From the NCBI RefSeq assembly GCF_005889735.1, contig NZ_VCKY01000043.1, positions 1 through 54,881 of the forward strand: a DNA stretch of 54,881 nucleotides, given 5' to 3'. A program made the translations under genes and the position numbers. Positions within the stretch are counted from its first letter, which is position 1. Every line of letters starts with the position of its first letter. This document shows positions 25,361 to 35,737 of this stretch, one piece after another. Under the pieces are notes generated by a model. It was given only the letters and a program-made list of their open reading frames with translations, searched no databases and was not told the origin of the DNA. The DNA comes from Nonomuraea turkmeniaca (GTDB lineage Bacteria; Actinomycetota; Actinomycetes; Streptosporangiales; Streptosporangiaceae).

Positions 25361-25708
25361 GTGCTCTATCTGTCCCAGGCCATCGGCCTGGTCACGCTCG
25401 TGCTCTGGCTGTACTGCCTCTTCGACGTGATCACCACGCCCGACACGCTCTGCCGCAACCTGCCCAAGATCGCCTGGGTGGTGATCGTGCTGCTGTTCCC
25501 GCTGGTCGGCTCGATCATCTGGCTGGTGGCGGGCCGGCCGCAACGGGCCGAGACGCCCACGCGGCCCAACGCGTTCCCCGAGTACGACCGCCCGGGCCGG
25601 TTCGCCCCCACCAACCCGGACGACGACGAGGAGTTCCTGCGCCGCTGCCGCGAACGCGCCGAGGAGCAGCGCAGGAACGCACCCAAGAAACCCGCCGAAG
25701 AGGATTAG
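25361..25708 (+). CDS. PLDc N-terminal domain membrane protein
   Basis: A 115-residue protein starting at GTG 25361, preceded by GGAGGTGTGCC. Two transmembrane helices (SQAIGLVTLVLWLYCLFDVI and IAWVVIVLLFPLVGSIIWLV) with the family motif AGRP after the second, then a charged cytoplasmic tail. It corresponds to the cardiolipin synthase-type PLDc_N module standing alone, common in actinobacteria, function unknown. Its stop is 6 bases from the convergent araA stop. Confidence 0.85.
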   Translation: MLYLSQAIGLVTLVLWLYCLFDVITTPDTLCRNLPKIAWVVIVLLFPLVGSIIWLVAGRPQRAETPTRPNAFPEYDRPGRFAPTNPDDDEEFLRRCRERAEEQRRNAPKKPAEED

Positions 25709-25714
25709 ACGCGG

Positions 25715-27169
25715 TTAGAGTCCCTGGGCCAGGCGGTAGTACGCCTGGTTCCAGCGCAGCTCCTTGGTGAACCGCTCGGTCGTGGTGTCGGCGTCGATGA
25801 CCAGCAGCTCCACGCCCAGCATGTCGGCGAGGTCGGTCAGCTCCTCCCGGCCGACGGCCGTGGAGAGCACCGTGTGGTGCGGGGCACCGGCGGTGAGCCA
25901 CGACTCCGTCGACGTCCGCAGGTTGGGGCGGGGGCTCCACACCGCGCGGGCCACGGGCAGCTTGGGCAGCGGCTGCGGCGGCGCCACGATGTCGATCTCG
26001 TTGGCCACCAGGCGGAACCTGTCGCCCATGTCGGCCAGGCCGACCACGATGCCGGGCCCGGGCTCGGCATCGAACACCAGCCGGACCGGGTCCTCCCTGC
26101 CGCCGATGCCCAGCGGGTGGATCTCGCACGACGGCGTGCCGGCCGCGATGGACGGGCAGACCTCCAGCATGTGCGCGCCCAGAATGAGCTCCTGGCCGGG
26201 CGTGAGGTCGTAGGTGTAGTCCTCCATGAAGGACGTGCCACCGGGGGTCATGGCCTTGAGGGTGCGCAGCAGGACCGAGGTCTTCCAGTCGCCCTCGCCG
26301 CCGAAGCCGTAGCCGTCGGCCATGAGCCGCTGCACGGCCAGGCCGGGGAGCTGGCGCAGGCCGCCGAGATCCTCGAAGTTCGTGGTGAACGCCTTGTAGC
26401 CGCCGGCCTCGAGGAAGCCGCGCAGGCCCAGCTCGATCCTGGCCGCGTACCGCAGCGACTCGTTGCGCTCGCCGAGCAGCTCGGGGGCGACGGTGTACTG
26501 TTCGGCGTACTCCTTGACCAGCGCCGTCACGTCGGCGTCGGAGACCGCGTCCACGACCTCGACCAGGTCGTTGACGCCGTAGGTGTTGACCGAGACGCCG
26601 AAGCGCAGCTGTGCCTCGACCTTGTCGCCCTCGGTCACCGCCACGTCGCGCATGTTGTCGCCGAAGCGCACCAGCTTGAGCGTGCGCACCTCGGCAAGGC
26701 CGGTCGCGGCGCGTACCCAGGTCAGGATGCGCTCGCCCACCGACGGGTCGGTGACGTGCCCGGCCACGGTCTTGCGCGGCACACCCACGCGGGCCTGGAT
26801 GTGGCCGAACTCGCGGTCGCCGTGCGCGGCCTGGTTGAGGTTCATGAAGTCCATGTCGATGGAGCTCCACGGCAGCTCCACGTTGGCCTGGGTGTGCAGG
26901 TGGAGCAGCGGCTTACGCAGCGCGTCGAGGCCGGCGATCCACATCTTGGCCGGGGAGAACGTGTGCATCCACGTGATCACGCCGGCGCACGAGTCGTCCG
27001 CGTTGGCCTCGAGCATGATCCGCCGGATCGCGGCGGCATCCGTGAGCACGGGCTTCCACTCGACGGGGACGGGCAGCTGCTCGGCGATACGCTGCGACTG
27101 CTCGGCCACCTGGCGCAGCGTGTCCTCGCCGTACAGTCCCTGGCTGCCGGTCAGAAACCAGATCTTCAA
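25715..27169 (-). CDS. araA: L-arabinose isomerase
   Basis: A 484-residue enzyme that interconverts L-arabinose and L-ribulose, the first step of the pathway. It starts [20 protein letters not shown]; the metal-binding residues are visible as Glu in [10 protein letters not shown], Glu in SFMEDYTYD, His in [12 protein letters not shown] and His in GAPHHTVLS. The TTG at 27169 overlaps the araD stop (TTGA) and has AGGAG 8 bases upstream. It is last gene of the araB-araD-araA operon. Confidence 0.95.
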   Translation of the reverse strand: MKIWFLTGSQGLYGEDTLRQVAEQSQRIAEQLPVPVEWKPVLTDAAAIRRIMLEANADDSCAGVITWMHTFSPAKMWIAGLDALRKPLLHLHTQANVELPWSSIDMDFMNLNQAAHGDREFGHIQARVGVPRKTVAGHVTDPSVGERILTWVRAATGLAEVRTLKLVRFGDNMRDVAVTEGDKVEAQLRFGVSVNTYGVNDLVEVVDAVSDADVTALVKEYAEQYTVAPELLGERNESLRYAARIELGLRGFLEAGGYKAFTTNFEDLGGLRQLPGLAVQRLMADGYGFGGEGDWKTSVLLRTLKAMTPGGTSFMEDYTYDLTPGQELILGAHMLEVCPSIAAGTPSCEIHPLGIGGREDPVRLVFDAEPGPGIVVGLADMGDRFRLVANEIDIVAPPQPLPKLPVARAVWSPRPNLRTSTESWLTAGAPHHTVLSTAVGREELTDLADMLGVELLVIDADTTTERFTKELRWNQAYYRLAQGL

Positions 27170-27873
27170 CGCGGGCTCCTCTGTCCGTAGACGTTCTGAT
27201 AGCGGTCGTACAGGCGGTCGATGTCGTCCTGCGCGATGGGCAGGGGGGTGCCGAGCTGGCGGGCCACGTGCACGGTACGCGCCACGTCCTCGCACATCAC
27301 GGCCGCCTTCACCGCGGCCTTCGGGTCCTTGCCGATGCTGAAGACGCCGTGGTTCTGCATGAGCACGGCCTTTGAGCGGTGGCCCTTGAGCGTCTCGACG
27401 ATGCCCTGGCCGATGGAGTCGTCCCCGATCAGCGCGAACGGGCCGAGCGGGATCTCGCCGCCGAACTCGTCGGCCATCGCGGTCAGCACGCACGGGATGG
27501 GCTCGCCGCGGGCGGCCCAGGCCGAGGCGTACGTCGAGTGGGTGTGCACGACGCCGCCGACGTCGGGCATGTTGCGGTACACGTACGCGTGCGCGGCCGT
27601 GTCGCTGGACGGCGCGTGCTCGCCTTCCACCAGGTTGCCGTCAAGGTCGCACACGACCATGTTCTCCGGCGTCAGCTCGTCGTAGGAGACCCCGGACGGC
27701 TTGATGACGAACAGGTCTTCGCCGGGGATCCGGCCGGAAACGTTTCCAGCAGTCCAGACGACCAAGTCGTACCGGACCAGCTCGGCATGGAGGTCCGCGA
27801 CGATCTTTCTCATTGCCTCACTCCGTTCGGCGGCTCGGTCGCCATGTGCCGTCGCCACTCCCTCGCGGCTCAT
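27166..27873 (-). CDS. araD: L-ribulose-5-phosphate 4-epimerase with repeat-derived N-terminus
   Basis: A class II aldolase-fold epimerase producing D-xylulose 5-phosphate, the third step of the arabinose pathway. Core features are [33 protein letters not shown], the zinc histidines in [12 protein letters not shown] and [13 protein letters not shown] 27873 overlaps the araB stop (ATGA) and gives 235 residues, but the first 20 ([20 protein letters not shown]) are encoded by copy C of the dispersed palindromic element; the family normally begins near [12 protein letters not shown] (ATG 27813). Either start is possible; coupling to araB favours the long form. Confidence 0.93.
   Translation of the reverse strand: MSREGVATAHGDRAAERSEAMRKIVADLHAELVRYDLVVWTAGNVSGRIPGEDLFVIKPSGVSYDELTPENMVVCDLDGNLVEGEHAPSSDTAAHAYVYRNMPDVGGVVHTHSTYASAWAARGEPIPCVLTAMADEFGGEIPLGPFALIGDDSIGQGIVETLKGHRSKAVLMQNHGVFSIGKDPKAAVKAAVMCEDVARTVHVARQLGTPLPIAQDDIDRLYDRYQNVYGQRSPR
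27815..27845 (-). repeat. Dispersed palindromic element, copy C (araD N-terminus)
   Basis: Shares CGGAGTGAGGC and GGCGACCGAGCCG with copies A, B and D and is read in frame as [10 protein letters not shown]. One arm of the hairpin has diverged (CCGAACGGAGTGAGG rather than CCTCACGGAGTGAGG). Confidence 0.8.
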
Positions 27874-29507
27874 GCTTGTGCCTCGTTCCTGATCGCGCGC
27901 AGCGTGTGCAACATCCGTCCGTCACCGAAGAACTCGTGGAGCCTGCGGTACTCCGCGTACAGACGGTCGTAGGCGTCGGCCCGGGCCTCGTCGGGCACGT
28001 ACGCGGCCTCGGTGCGCTTGCCCATGGCCGCGGCGGCCGCCTCGATGCCCGGGTAGGCGCCGGCGGCGACGGCCGCGTGGATGGCCGAGCCGAGTGCGGG
28101 CCCCTGGTCGGAGCCGATGACCGACAGCGGGCGGCGCAGCACGTCGGCGTAGATCTGCATGAGGAAGGGGTTCTTGAGCAGGCCGCCGGCCACGACGAAC
28201 TCCTCGACGGGCACGCCGGACTTCTCGAACGTCTCCACGATCATGCGGGCGCCGTACGCCGTGGACTCGATGAGCGCCCGGTAGACGTCCTCGGGCTTGG
28301 TGGCCAGGGTCTGGCCGACGATCACCCCGGAGAGGTTGTGGTCCACCAGCACCGAGCGGTTGCCGCCGAACCAGTCCAGCGCGACGAGGCCGTGCTGGCC
28401 GACGGCCTGCTTCTCGGCCAGCGCGGTGAGATGGTCGTGTCCTTCGGTGCCGAAGTTGTCCACGTACCAGGCGAAGATGTCGCCCACCGCGGACTGTCCG
28501 GCCTCGTAGCCCCACAGTCCGGGCACGATGCCGTCCTTGACGACGCCGCACATGCCGGGGACCTCGGCGAGCTGGTCGCTGGGCATCACGTGGCAGGTCG
28601 AGGTGCCCATGATGGCCACCATCTGGCCGGGGCGCACGGCGTCGGCGGCGGCGTTGGTGACGTGGGCGTCCACGTTGCCCACGGCCACGGAGACGCCCTC
28701 GGGCAGACCCGTCCACGCGGCCGCCTGAGCGGTCAGGCGGCCGGCGAGCCCGCCGAGCGGGGCGACCGTGACGCCGTTGACGTCCTCGCCCACCCGGCCG
28801 GTGGCGAGCTTGCCGACGAATCCGGCGAAGCCGGGGTTGAGCTCGGCGAGGAAATCCTCCGACGGGTAGCTCCCGTCCTGGAAGACGCCCTTGTAGCCGA
28901 CGGTGCAGATGTTGCGGCTCTCGACGCCGGTGAGCTGCCAGATGATCCAGTCGGCGGCCTCGATCCAGCGCTCGGCCCTGGCGTAGACGTCCGGGGCCTC
29001 TTCCAGCAGCTGCAGGCCCTTTGCGAACTCCCACTCGGAGGAGATCTTGCCGCCGTAGCGCGGCAGCCAGCTCTCGCCGCGGCGCGCGGCCAGCTCGTTG
29101 ATCCGGTCCGCGTGCGGCTGCGCGGCGTGGTGCTTCCAGAGCTTCGGCCAGGCGTGCGGCAGCTCGGGCGTCTCGAAGCACAGAGGCGTGCCTTCGGCCG
29201 TGGTCGGCAGCACGGTGCAGGCGGTGAAGTCGGTGCCGATGCCGATGACCTGCTCGGGCTCGACGCCGGCGGCGGCGATGGCCGCGGGCACGGCGATCTT
29301 GAGCACGTCGATCCAGTCCTGCGGCGACTGCAGCGCCCAGTCCGGGCCCAGCTTCACGCCGGAGTCCGGGAGCGTCTGCTCGATGACGCGGTGGGTGTAC
29401 TCGTGGACGGCGCTGCCCAGCTCGGCGCCGTCGCTCACGCGGACGACGACGGCACGCCCGGAGAGCGTGCCGAAGTCGACTCCGACCACGTAATTGTTAG
29501 CGTTCAC
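27870..29507 (-). CDS. araB: Ribulokinase
   Basis: A 545-residue FGGY-type kinase phosphorylating L-ribulose. Features: NNYVVGVDFGTLSGRAVVV, GIGTDFTACTVLPT, GVESRNICTVGYKG, IMGTSTCHVM, WFGGNRSVLVDHNLSGVIVG, and the FGGY C-terminal region FVVAGGLLKNPFLMQIYADV. GTG 29507 is chosen because CTGGAG lies 7-8 bases upstream; a longer frame to 29543 runs through that site. An arabinose operator overlaps the start codon. It is first gene of araB-araD-araA and lies 40 bases downstream of a lacI gene. Confidence 0.95.
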   Translation of the reverse strand: MNANNYVVGVDFGTLSGRAVVVRVSDGAELGSAVHEYTHRVIEQTLPDSGVKLGPDWALQSPQDWIDVLKIAVPAAIAAAGVEPEQVIGIGTDFTACTVLPTTAEGTPLCFETPELPHAWPKLWKHHAAQPHADRINELAARRGESWLPRYGGKISSEWEFAKGLQLLEEAPDVYARAERWIEAADWIIWQLTGVESRNICTVGYKGVFQDGSYPSEDFLAELNPGFAGFVGKLATGRVGEDVNGVTVAPLGGLAGRLTAQAAAWTGLPEGVSVAVGNVDAHVTNAAADAVRPGQMVAIMGTSTCHVMPSDQLAEVPGMCGVVKDGIVPGLWGYEAGQSAVGDIFAWYVDNFGTEGHDHLTALAEKQAVGQHGLVALDWFGGNRSVLVDHNLSGVIVGQTLATKPEDVYRALIESTAYGARMIVETFEKSGVPVEEFVVAGGLLKNPFLMQIYADVLRRPLSVIGSDQGPALGSAIHAAVAAGAYPGIEAAAAAMGKRTEAAYVPDEARADAYDRLYAEYRRLHEFFGDGRMLHTLRAIRNEAQA

Positions 29508-29509
29508 AT
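29494..29509. promoter_or_regulatory. LacI-type operator O1 (araB start)
   Basis: TTGTTAGCGTTCACAT, matching 12 of 16 positions of the locus consensus TTGTTAGCGCTAACAA. It covers the araB GTG codon (29507-29505). Confidence 0.7.
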
Positions 29510-29547
29510 TGAACTCCAGTGGGGGTTTCCGGGGGCATGCCAATCAT

Positions 29548-30564
29548 CTACCTAGCAGGGGCTGTACTCGACCTCACCACGAAGCTGGGCCTCACGACCA
29601 GTCGCTCGAACGCGGTGGGTCCCACGTCGATCTGCCGCAGCAGCACCTCGATGCAGTGCCTGCCCACCACGTCGAAGTCCTGCCTGACGGTCGTCAGCGG
29701 CGGCGAGAAGAACTCGGACTCGGGGATGTCGTCGAAGCCGACCACGCTGATCTGCTCCGGGACCGGCACGCCCAGCTCGCCTAGCGCACGCAGCACGCCG
29801 AGCGCCATCTGGTCGTTGGCCGCGAAGACGGCGGTGACGCCGTCCATCGCGGCCAGGCTCTTCCCCGCCTCGTAACCGGAGCGCGGGCTCCAGTCGCCGG
29901 CCAGCGGCTCGGGCACCGGCCTGTCCGCCTCCTCCAGGGCGGCGCGCCAGCCCTGAAGCCTGCCCTCGCTCTCCAGCCACTCCGGCGGGCCGCTGATGTG
30001 CCAGACCGTCTCATGGCCCTGCTCCAGCAGGTGGCGGGTGGCGAGCTTGGCGCCCTCGACCTGGTCGATGCAGACCACCGACACGTCGGCCCGGTGCGTC
30101 GTGCCCTCGGCCGCCACCACCGGCATGCCGGCCGGCAGGCTCTCCAGGGCGGAAGACGCCGAGTACTGCGGCGCGACCACCACGACCCCGTCCACGCCCT
30201 GCTCGGTGAGGTAGTCGACGGCGTCGCGCACGCTGTGGGTGTCGATCGTCTTCAGGCTCACGATGCTGACGAAGTAGCCCGCGGTCCTGGCCGCCTGCTC
30301 GATGCCGTAGATCGTGCTGGCCGGACCGTACAGCGTGGTGTCGAAGCTGACCACGCCGAGCGTCCGCGACCGCTTGGTGACCAGGGCGCGGGCGACCAGG
30401 TTGCGCCGGTAGCCCAGCCGGGTGATCGCCTCCTCCACCCTGGCCCTGGTGTCGGGCCGCACGTTCGGATGGTCGTTGAGGACTCGGGAGACCGTCTGAT
30501 GCGACACGCCTGCCTCCCTGGCCACATCGGCCATGACCGGGAGGCGGCGTTTGGGGGTGGTCAC
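29548..30564 (-). CDS. LacI family transcriptional repressor
   Basis: A 338-residue regulator with an N-terminal HTH (LPVMADVAREAGVSHQTVSR, VLNDHPNVR), hinge helix LVARALVTKRSR and a periplasmic-binding-fold effector domain (TLGVVSFDTTLYGPASTIYG ... ISVVGFDDIPESEFFSPPLT). It is very similar to the second LacI at 39580-40599, with a DNA-reading helix that is virtually the same, so both probably bind the same palindromes. It sits between the MmsAB-type permease gene and araB on the same strand, consistent with control of arabinose uptake and use. Confidence 0.93.
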   Translation of the reverse strand: MTTPKRRLPVMADVAREAGVSHQTVSRVLNDHPNVRPDTRARVEEAITRLGYRRNLVARALVTKRSRTLGVVSFDTTLYGPASTIYGIEQAARTAGYFVSIVSLKTIDTHSVRDAVDYLTEQGVDGVVVVAPQYSASSALESLPAGMPVVAAEGTTHRADVSVVCIDQVEGAKLATRHLLEQGHETVWHISGPPEWLESEGRLQGWRAALEEADRPVPEPLAGDWSPRSGYEAGKSLAAMDGVTAVFAANDQMALGVLRALGELGVPVPEQISVVGFDDIPESEFFSPPLTTVRQDFDVVGRHCIEVLLRQIDVGPTAFERLVVRPSFVVRSSTAPAR

Positions 30565-30597
30565 GGTCTCTCCTTTCGCGGGCTCAGAGGATCTTAC

Positions 30598-31857
30598 TCA
30601 GCGCGAAGCGCCTGCCCTGCGCTTGGTCCACACATCGAACGCGACCGCCGCCAGGAGCACGGCGCCCTTGACGAGCATGACCTGCTCGCTCGGGGACCCG
30701 ATGAGGGACATGCCGTTGTTGATGACCGCCATGATCAGGCCGCCGGTGATCGCGCCGACCACCTTGCCGACGCCGCCCTGGACGGCCGCGCCGCCGATGA
30801 AGGCCGCGGCGATGGCGTCCAGCTCGAAGCTGTTACCTGCGGTGGGACCCGCCTGGTTGAGCCGGCCGGCGAAGATGACGCCGGCGATCGCCGACAACAC
30901 GCCCATGTTCACGAAGATCCAGAAGACCACCGACTTGACCTTCACGCCGGACATGACGGCCGCCTGGAGGTTGCCGCCGATGGCGTAGATCTGCCGGCCG
31001 AAGACCGTGCGGTTGGCCATCAGCGAGTACGCCAGCACCAGCACCGCCAGCAGCACCAGCACCCACGGCAGGTTCTTGAAGCGGGCCAGCTGCACGACGA
31101 GGAAGAGGATCAGCGCGGCCCCGGCCGCCATCTTCAGCACGAACAGCGCCATCGGCTCGACCGACTGGCCGTAGCCCTTGCGGGCGCCCCGGGTGCGCCA
31201 CTGCGAGGCCACCATGCCGGCGATCGCGATCAGGCCGATGAGGAGGCTGAACAGGTCGGCGCCGCCGAGCGGGCCGAGCCCGATGTTGCCGAGGTAGCCG
31301 TTGGTGAAGCCGTTGGCCAGCGTGCGGACCTGGTCGGGGAACGGGCCGATGCCCTGGTTGCCGAGCACGGTGAGGGTCAGCGCCCGGAACAGCAGCATGC
31401 CGGCCAGCGTCACGATGAACGCCGGGATGCCGAAGTACGCGATCCAGTACCCCTGCCAGGCCCCGATCAGCCCACCGGCCACCAGCGTGATGAGCAGCGC
31501 CAGCGGCCACGGCATGCCCACGTTGACCATGAGCACGGCGGCCAGCGCCCCGGTGACCGCGACCACCGAGCCGACCGACAGGTCGATGTGCCCGGCGATG
31601 ATGATCAGGATCATCCCGATCGCGAGGATCAGGACGTAGGAGTTCTGGACGATGATGTTGGAGATGTTCTGCGGCTGGAGCAGCGCGCCGTCGGTCAGCA
31701 CCGAGAACAGCGCGATGATCAGCGCGAAGGCGATGTAGATACCGCTCGAACGCAGGTTCAGCGACAGTCCGCCGAGCGACACCCGTCCCGGCTGCCGTGG
31801 CGCTCCCCCGTCGCCCTTGGCGCCGACCTGCACGTCGGCGGGCGTGATGCTACTCAT
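30598..31857 (-). CDS. mmsB: Multiple-monosaccharide ABC transporter permease (MmsB/GguB type)
   Basis: A 419-residue CUT2 permease with about ten or more transmembrane segments. Family features: [51 protein letters not shown], and [20 protein letters not shown] with [20 protein letters not shown]. The long version with an added central region is typical of GguB/MmsB/XylH. It partners the ATPase at 31854 (4-base overlap) and the ChvE-type binding protein at 33446, importing arabinose, xylose, galactose or similar sugars. Confidence 0.93.
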   Translation of the reverse strand: MSSITPADVQVGAKGDGGAPRQPGRVSLGGLSLNLRSSGIYIAFALIIALFSVLTDGALLQPQNISNIIVQNSYVLILAIGMILIIIAGHIDLSVGSVVAVTGALAAVLMVNVGMPWPLALLITLVAGGLIGAWQGYWIAYFGIPAFIVTLAGMLLFRALTLTVLGNQGIGPFPDQVRTLANGFTNGYLGNIGLGPLGGADLFSLLIGLIAIAGMVASQWRTRGARKGYGQSVEPMALFVLKMAAGAALILFLVVQLARFKNLPWVLVLLAVLVLAYSLMANRTVFGRQIYAIGGNLQAAVMSGVKVKSVVFWIFVNMGVLSAIAGVIFAGRLNQAGPTAGNSFELDAIAAAFIGGAAVQGGVGKVVGAITGGLIMAVINNGMSLIGSPSEQVMLVKGAVLLAAVAFDVWTKRRAGASR

Positions 31858-33386
31858 CTTTCCTGTCCCTTGGTCATCAAGTACATGAGGTGTTCCTGCG
31901 TGGCCTCCTGGCGCGGCACCTCTCCGGTGATCCGCCCTTCGGAGAGGGTGTAGATGCGGTCGCAGAGGCCCAGCAGCTCAGGCAGCTCAGAAGAGATCAC
32001 CAGCACGGCCTTGCCCTCGTCGGCCAGGCGGTTGATGATCGTGTAGATCTCGTACTTGGCGCCGACGTCGATGCCCCGGGTCGGCTCGTCGAGAATGAGC
32101 ACGTCGGGCTCGGTCAGGATCCACTTGGAGAGCACGACCTTCTGCTGGTTGCCGCCGCTCAGCTTGCCGACGACGCTGTTGACGCTGGGCGCCTTGATGT
32201 TCATGCTCCGGTGGAACTCTTCGGCGACCCGGTACTCCTCGTTCTCGTTGACCCAGCCGCGGCTGGCCAGGCCCTTGAGCCCGGCGGCGCTCACGTTGCG
32301 CTTGATGTCCTCGATGAGGTTGAGCCCGTACCTCTTGCGGTCCTCGGTGGCGTAGGCGATGCCGTGCTTGATCGCGTCCTGCACGTTGCGGATCTCGATC
32401 GGGCGGCCGTCCTTGAAGATCTTGCCGGAGATGTGCACGCCGTACGTGCGGCCGAACACGCTCATCGCCAGCTCGGTGCGCCCGGCGCCCATGAGGCCGG
32501 CCAGGCCCACGATCTCGCCGCGGCGCAGCGTGAGCGAGGCCCCGTCGACCACCTTCCTGCCGGGCTGGCTGGGGCTGTAGACCGTCCAGTCCTCGATCCG
32601 CAGCGCCTCGTCGCCGATCGTGGACTCGTGCGGCGGGAAGCGGTTGTCGAGGGCACGGCCGACCATGCCGGAGATGATGCGGTCCTCGGTCACCTGGTCC
32701 GTCGCCATGTCCAGCGTCTCGATGGTCCGCCCGTCGCGGATGATCGTGACGGCGTCGGCGATCGCGATGACCTCGTTGAGCTTGTGGGAGATGATCACGC
32801 AGGTGATGCCCTCGTCCCGCAGGCCGCGCAGCAGACCCAGCAGGTGGGCGGAGTCGTCGTCGTTGAGCGCGGCGGTCGGCTCGTCGAGGATGAGGAGCTT
32901 GACCTCCTTCGACAGCGCCTTGGCGATCTCGACGAGTTGCTGCTTGCCCACGCCGATGTCGGAGATCGGCGTCGTCGGGTTCTCGCGCAGGCCGACCCGC
33001 TTCATGAGCTCGCCGGCCTCGTAGTTGGTGCGGTTCCAGTCGATGACGCCACGCTTGGCGCGCTCGTTGCCGAGGAAGATGTTCTCAGCGATCGACAACT
33101 GCGGGCTGAGGGCCAGCTCCTGGTGGATGATGACGATGCCGGCGTGCTCGCTGTCGCGGATGCCGCGGAACTCGCACCGCTTGCCCTCGAAGGTGATCTC
33201 GCCTTCGTACTCGCCGTGCGGGTAGACCCCGGACAGCACCTTCATCAGCGTCGACTTGCCGGCGCCGTTCTCGCCGCAGATCGCGTGGATCTCGCCCCGC
33301 CGGACGGACAGGTTGACGTCCTGCAGCGCCTTCACGCCAGGGAACGTCTTGGTGATCCCGCTCATCCGCAAGATGTGCTCGGTCAT
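31854..33386 (-). CDS. mmsA: Multiple-monosaccharide ABC transporter ATPase (MmsA/GguA type)
   Basis: A 510-residue protein with two fused nucleotide-binding domains. Domain 1 has Walker [10 protein letters not shown] and Walker [12 protein letters not shown]; domain 2 has a degenerate Walker A (GLMGAGRTE), signature LSGGNQQKV and Walker [14 protein letters not shown], the CUT2 pattern. [20 protein letters not shown] and [19 protein letters not shown] fit the GguA/MmsA subgroup. It energises the permease encoded next to it, which it overlaps by 4 bases. Confidence 0.94.
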   Translation of the reverse strand: MTEHILRMSGITKTFPGVKALQDVNLSVRRGEIHAICGENGAGKSTLMKVLSGVYPHGEYEGEITFEGKRCEFRGIRDSEHAGIVIIHQELALSPQLSIAENIFLGNERAKRGVIDWNRTNYEAGELMKRVGLRENPTTPISDIGVGKQQLVEIAKALSKEVKLLILDEPTAALNDDDSAHLLGLLRGLRDEGITCVIISHKLNEVIAIADAVTIIRDGRTIETLDMATDQVTEDRIISGMVGRALDNRFPPHESTIGDEALRIEDWTVYSPSQPGRKVVDGASLTLRRGEIVGLAGLMGAGRTELAMSVFGRTYGVHISGKIFKDGRPIEIRNVQDAIKHGIAYATEDRKRYGLNLIEDIKRNVSAAGLKGLASRGWVNENEEYRVAEEFHRSMNIKAPSVNSVVGKLSGGNQQKVVLSKWILTEPDVLILDEPTRGIDVGAKYEIYTIINRLADEGKAVLVISSELPELLGLCDRIYTLSEGRITGEVPRQEATQEHLMYLMTKGQER

Positions 33387-33407
33387 TTATGCCCCTCACT
33401 CAGAGCA

Positions 33408-33437
33408 GCCCCGGGGACGCTCAGGCGTCCCCGGGGC
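33408..33437 (-). other. Strong intercistronic hairpin between binding-protein and ATPase genes
   Basis: Perfect 13-bp stem GCCCCGGGGACGC / GCGTCCCCGGGGC with a 4-base loop in the 59-base gap after the ChvE-type gene. No T-tract follows in the direction of transcription, so it looks more like an mRNA stabiliser or attenuator that raises binding-protein yield than a full terminator. Confidence 0.75.
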
Positions 33438-33445
33438 GAAGGCCC

Positions 33446-34555
33446 TTACTTGAGCTGGTCCTCGGTGTAGTAGTTGCCGCCGATGATGACTTCCTTGTAG
33501 TTGTCCTTGTCGACGATCACCGGGTCGAGCAGGTACGACGGGACGACCTTGTTGCCGTTGTCGTAGTCCTTCTCGTTGTTGACCTCGGGCTTCTGACCCT
33601 TCAGCACGGAGTCGGCCATCTTCACGGTCTGCTCGGCGAGCTTGCGGGTGTCCTTGAAGATGGTGGAGTACTGCTCATCGGTGATGATCGACTTGACCGA
33701 CTGGAGCTCGGCGTCCTGGCCGGTCACGATCGGGTACGGCTTGCCGTAGCCGGAGCTCTTCAGCGCCGACAGGATGCCGATGGACAGGCCGTCATACGGG
33801 GAGAGCACGCCGTCGACCTTGGTGCCGCCGGTGTAGGTCTTGGTGAGGATGTCCTCCATGCGCTTCTGCGCCGTGGCGGGGTCCCACCGCAGGATGGCGG
33901 CCTGCTTGAAGTCGGTCTGGCCACTCTTGATCACGAGCGTGCCGTCGTCGATCTTCGGCTTGAGCACCGACATGGCGCCGTTCCAGAAGAACGTGGCGTT
34001 GTTGTCGTCGGGCGAGCCGCCGAACAGCTCGACGTTGAACGGGCCCTTCTTGCCGTCCTCGACGCCCAGGCCCTTCAGGAGGGACGTGGCCTGCTGCACG
34101 CCGACCTTGAAGTTGTCGAACGTGGCGTAGTAGTCGACGTTGGGGCTGTTGCGGATGAGCCGGTCGTAGGCGATGACCGGAATCTTGTTGTCCGCGGCCT
34201 GCTGCAGCTGCGAGGTGATCGCAGTGCCGTCGATCGAGGCGATGATCAGGAGCTTGGCGCCCTTGGTGATCTGGTTCTCGATCTGGTTGGCCTGGGTGGG
34301 GATGTCGTTCTCGGCGTACTGGAGGTCGACCTTGTAGCCCAGCTTCTCCAGCTGCTGCTTGACGTTGTCGCCGTCGTGGATCCAGCGCTCCGAGGACTTC
34401 GTCGGCATGGTGACGCCGATCAGCGCGCCCGCGTTGCCGGCCGACGCCGAGGTGGAGGCCTCGGCGTCAACGGTCTTCTGGCTGGAGCCACAGGCCGTCA
34501 TGGTCGCGGCGAGCGCGATGGCGGACACCACGCCCCCGATTCGTCCCAACCTCAT
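33446..34555 (-). CDS. chvE: ChvE-type sugar-binding lipoprotein
   Basis: A 369-residue exported solute-binding protein. Signal peptide ends in lipobox ATMTAC, followed by a Ser/Ala linker and the two-lobed domain: [27 protein letters not shown]-type segment ([20 protein letters not shown]), [40 protein letters not shown] and [20 protein letters not shown]. This is the ChvE/MmsE group that binds aldoses such as arabinose, xylose, galactose and glucose. AAGGAG lies 8 bases before ATG 34555. A promoter with an overlapping arabinose operator lies about 120 bases upstream. Confidence 0.94.
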   Translation of the reverse strand: MRLGRIGGVVSAIALAATMTACGSSQKTVDAEASTSASAGNAGALIGVTMPTKSSERWIHDGDNVKQQLEKLGYKVDLQYAENDIPTQANQIENQITKGAKLLIIASIDGTAITSQLQQAADNKIPVIAYDRLIRNSPNVDYYATFDNFKVGVQQATSLLKGLGVEDGKKGPFNVELFGGSPDDNNATFFWNGAMSVLKPKIDDGTLVIKSGQTDFKQAAILRWDPATAQKRMEDILTKTYTGGTKVDGVLSPYDGLSIGILSALKSSGYGKPYPIVTGQDAELQSVKSIITDEQYSTIFKDTRKLAEQTVKMADSVLKGQKPEVNNEKDYDNGNKVVPSYLLDPVIVDKDNYKEVIIGGNYYTEDQLK

Positions 34556-34675
34556 GTATGCATCTCCTTGCGATGGGGGTCGCGGCAGCGCTGGACGCGG
34601 CGGCTGCCGATGAAACAGCGATCTTGATCACAGAACATGACAAATCAGCACAAAGTTCGCGTTTCGTTTCCGCCG

Positions 34676-34704
34676 ATTGTTATCGCTAACAAAGCGTATG
34701 TCAA
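34676..34704 (-). promoter_or_regulatory. Promoter for the ChvE-type gene
   Basis: Minus-strand -35 TTGACA (34704-34699, perfect consensus), 17-base spacer, -10 AACAAT (34681-34676). The operator palindrome O2 fills the spacer and most of the -10, so bound repressor would block polymerase. Confidence 0.65.
34677..34692. promoter_or_regulatory. LacI-type operator O2 (ChvE-type unit)
   Basis: TTGTTATCGCTAACAA, 15 of 16 positions of the locus consensus, overlapping the -10 hexamer and spacer of the promoter. Confidence 0.8.
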
Positions 34705-34753
34705 CGGTCGACCATAACCTCACGGAAACTTTCCCGTAACGCCTCCCCGCAGG

Positions 34754-35737
34754 TCAGCGTCTTGACCGAGCCGAGAACAGACGCTGCAACAAGATGAAGA
34801 CGAAGAGCAACAATCCAATGAAGATCTTCGTCCACCACGAGCTGAGCGTGCCCTCGAAACTGATGATCGTCTGGATCAGGCCCAGGACGAGCACTCCGAG
34901 CACGGTGCCGAGCAGGAAACCGCTGCCCCCGGTGAGGAGAGTACCTCCGATGACGACCGCCGCGATCACGTCCAGCTCCATGCCCACGGCGTGCAGGCCG
35001 TAGCCGGAGAGCATGTAGAACGACAGCAGCACCCCGCCGAGCGCCGAGCAGAACCCGCTGATCGTGTAGACGGTGATCTTCGTCCGCCCCACGGGCAGGC
35101 CCATCAGCAGCGCCGACTGCTCGCTGCCGCCGGTGGCGTACACGGACCTGCCGAACCGCGTGTAGCGCAGCACGTACGCCGCCACGGCCACGACCACCAG
35201 CGCGATGATCACGCTCGGTGAGATCCACATGTCCGCGAACAGGTCGATCCGCGTCTGGGCGAAGGCCGTGAACGTGGGGTCCTCGATCGGGATCGAGTCC
35301 GTTCCGATCGTGTAACACAGCCCGCGCGCCAGGAACATGCCCGCCAGCGTCACGATGAACGGCTGGATGTCGAAGGCGTGCACGATGTACCCCATCACCA
35401 GCCCGAGCCCGGACCCGATGGCCAGCACGAGCGGCACCACCAGGTACGGCGGCCACCCCGGGCCCGCCATCAGACTCGCCGAGATCATCGTGGACAGCGC
35501 CACGACCGACCCCACCGACAGGTCGATGCCCCCGGTGAGGATCACGAACGTCATCCCGACCGCCATCACCAGCAGGAAGGCGTTGTCGATGAAGACGTTG
35601 AGAATGATCTGCCCGGTGGCGAAGCCCTCGTAGCGGATGCCGCCCACCATGAACATGGCGACGAACAGGCACCCGGTCACCAGGACGGGGAGGTACTTGG
35701 CCGGTATCGAAGCCCGGCCGAGCGTGAGCGTGGTCAT
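34754..35737 (-). CDS. yjfF: Sugar ABC transporter permease, YjfF type
   Basis: A 327-residue CUT2 permease starting MTTLTLGRASIPAKYLPVLV at ATG 35737, which overlaps the stop of the preceding permease by 4 bases (ATGA). Features are [80 protein letters not shown] and VVIGGTLLTGGSGFLLGTVL. In E. coli YjfF pairs with YtfT in a heteromeric importer for furanose sugars; the same pairing is seen here. It is last gene of the ytfQRT-yjfF-like unit. Confidence 0.92.
   Translation of the reverse strand: MTTLTLGRASIPAKYLPVLVTGCLFVAMFMVGGIRYEGFATGQIILNVFIDNAFLLVMAVGMTFVILTGGIDLSVGSVVALSTMISASLMAGPGWPPYLVVPLVLAIGSGLGLVMGYIVHAFDIQPFIVTLAGMFLARGLCYTIGTDSIPIEDPTFTAFAQTRIDLFADMWISPSVIIALVVVAVAAYVLRYTRFGRSVYATGGSEQSALLMGLPVGRTKITVYTISGFCSALGGVLLSFYMLSGYGLHAVGMELDVIAAVVIGGTLLTGGSGFLLGTVLGVLVLGLIQTIISFEGTLSSWWTKIFIGLLLFVFILLQRLFSARSRR

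Noticed and set aside
29998..31953. Long plus-strand frame (about 650 codons) opposite lacI and the sugar permease
   Set aside because: Antisense artefact of high GC; His/Asp/Arg-rich translation, and the minus strand carries clear families.
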